DNA from: Streptomyces sp. CB02400
GTDB taxonomy: Bacteria > Actinomycetota > Actinomycetes > Streptomycetales > Streptomycetaceae
Length of the DNA stretch: 64,000 bases
Assembly (NCBI RefSeq): GCF_001905725.1
Contig: NZ_LIWB01000004.1
Span: forward strand, 124,001-188,000
Direction of reading: 5' to 3'
The notes under the pieces were generated by a model. That model was given only the letters and a program-made list of their open reading frames with translations, did not search any database and had not been told where the DNA came from. The translations under genes were made by a program, and so were the position numbers. Each line of letters begins with the position of its first letter. The stretch's first letter is position 1. Of the stretch, positions 63,394 through 64,000 are shown piece after piece.

Positions 63394-64000
63394 CTACTTA
63401 CCGCTCTTCAGCGCCTCCAGCGCCCGCCCCGTGACCTCGTCGACGGGACCCAGCGCGGAGATGGTCACGACCAGCCCCTGCGCCCGGTAGTAGTCGATGA
63501 TCGGCTCGGTCTGCGTGTGGTAGACCTCCAGCCGCGTCCGCACGGTCTCCTCGGAGTCGTCGTCCCGCTGGTACAGCTCACCACCACAGACGTCGCACAC
63601 ACCCTCCTGCTTCGGCGGGCTGTACGTCACGTGGAACACGTGCGCGGAGTCGTTGCGGCAGGTCCGCCGGCCGGCGATCCGCTTGACGACCTCGTCCTCG
63701 GGGGCCTCCAGATCGAGGACCGCGTCCAGCTTGACGCCCTCGGTCTGCAGCAGCTCGTCCAGCGCCCCGGCCTGCGACACGTTGCGCGGGAAGCCGTCCA
63801 GCAGGAAGCCGCCCTCGGCGTCGGGCTGCTCCATACGGTCCTTGGCCATGGCGATGGTGACCTCGTCGGGGACGAGATTGCCCGCGTCCATGTAGGACTT
63901 GGCGAGCTTCCCCAGCTCGGTCTGCCGGCTGATGTTGGCGCGGAACAGGTCGCCTGTCGAAATGTGCGGGATGCGCAGTTTCTCGGCAAGGCGGGTGGCC
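63394..64000 (-). CDS. adk: Adenylate kinase (N-terminus beyond window)
   Basis: About 202 residues are present; the start and the P-loop lie past the right edge. The visible part begins ATRLAEKLRIPHISTGDLFR and contains GGFLLDGFPRNVSQAGALDE, KRIAGRRTCRNDSAHVFHVT and the LID domain. The LID has a zinc-type Cys set: CRND and VCDVCGGELYQRDDDSEETV. It ends VDEVTGRALEALKSGK. The enzyme converts ATP and AMP to ADP. It is upstream of map, following secY in the standard order. Confidence 0.97.
   Translation of the reverse strand, partial: ATRLAEKLRIPHISTGDLFRANISRQTELGKLAKSYMDAGNLVPDEVTIAMAKDRMEQPDAEGGFLLDGFPRNVSQAGALDELLQTEGVKLDAVLDLEAPEDEVVKRIAGRRTCRNDSAHVFHVTYSPPKQEGVCDVCGGELYQRDDDSEETVRTRLEVYHTQTEPIIDYYRAQGLVVTISALGPVDEVTGRALEALKSGK

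Overview
The window is a piece of the conserved core of a Streptomyces chromosome. The base composition is very GC-rich, coding frames show strong third-position GC, GTG starts are common, and the gene set is diagnostic: bldM and whiD side by side, an ECF sigma factor of the ShbA type, groES-groEL1 under two CIRCE operators, and an rplM-rpsI / rplQ-rpoA-rpsK-rpsM-rpmJ-infA-map-adk block. The order of the recognisable genes follows the Streptomyces coelicolor region between the guaB genes and the ribosomal protein operon. The species cannot be named from the sequence alone.

Layout. 1-5.3 kb: a GuaB3-type protein (cut by the left edge), IMP dehydrogenase guaB, the sigma factor gene shbA, a repeat-rich 1.1 kb stretch without a convincing gene, and the divergent developmental regulators bldM and whiD. 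5.4-16.9 kb: accessory genes (LysR regulator, MOSC protein, SDR oxidoreductase, SnoaL-like protein, secreted lipase-like hydrolase, beta-propeller-like protein, a DUF3293 gene lacking its usual N-terminus, an unknown membrane protein, an ATP-binding regulator, a glycine-tailed protein, and a secreted pectate lyase with a ricin-type domain). 17-19.2 kb: groEL1 and groES. 19.4-27.2 kb: two tandem polysaccharide-deacetylase lipoproteins, a methyltransferase-like protein, an LCP-family protein, and a LacI regulator divergent from a GH3 glycosidase.

27.2-38.3 kb: the t6A-tRNA genes tsaD, rimI, tsaB and, further upstream, tsaE, with alr, an alpha/beta hydrolase and the NAD(P)HX repair gene nnr; most neighbours overlap by 4 bases (GTGA), so they are probably translationally coupled. 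A secreted beta-helix protein, a SigB/SigF-like sigma factor, acpS and a 43-residue membrane protein follow. 38.4-49 kb: a Scr1/WhiJ-like trio (HATPase, XRE-DUF5753 and DUF397), glmS, two paralogous lipoproteins, coaA, a DUF389 membrane protein and glmM. glmS and glmM together feed UDP-GlcNAc synthesis. 49-64 kb: rpsI-rplM, a GT87-like membrane protein, a three-gene exopolysaccharide cluster (processive GT2, GH26-like lipoprotein, GT39-like membrane transferase), decayed gene remnants, truA and the ribosomal/transcription/translation block ending in a partial adk.

The less ordinary signals are in the non-coding sequence and in gene scars: a dispersed intergenic element present three times (once interrupted by a second repeat), a 28-bp tandem array, a duplicated 3' end of map, a short direct repeat that links the end of truA to a remnant locus, and several clear palindromic operators. 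No self-evident new multi-gene defence or mobile system is present. The best candidates for undescribed biology are the GT2/GH26/GT39 polysaccharide cluster and the perfect 24-base palindrome in front of a 62-codon gene.
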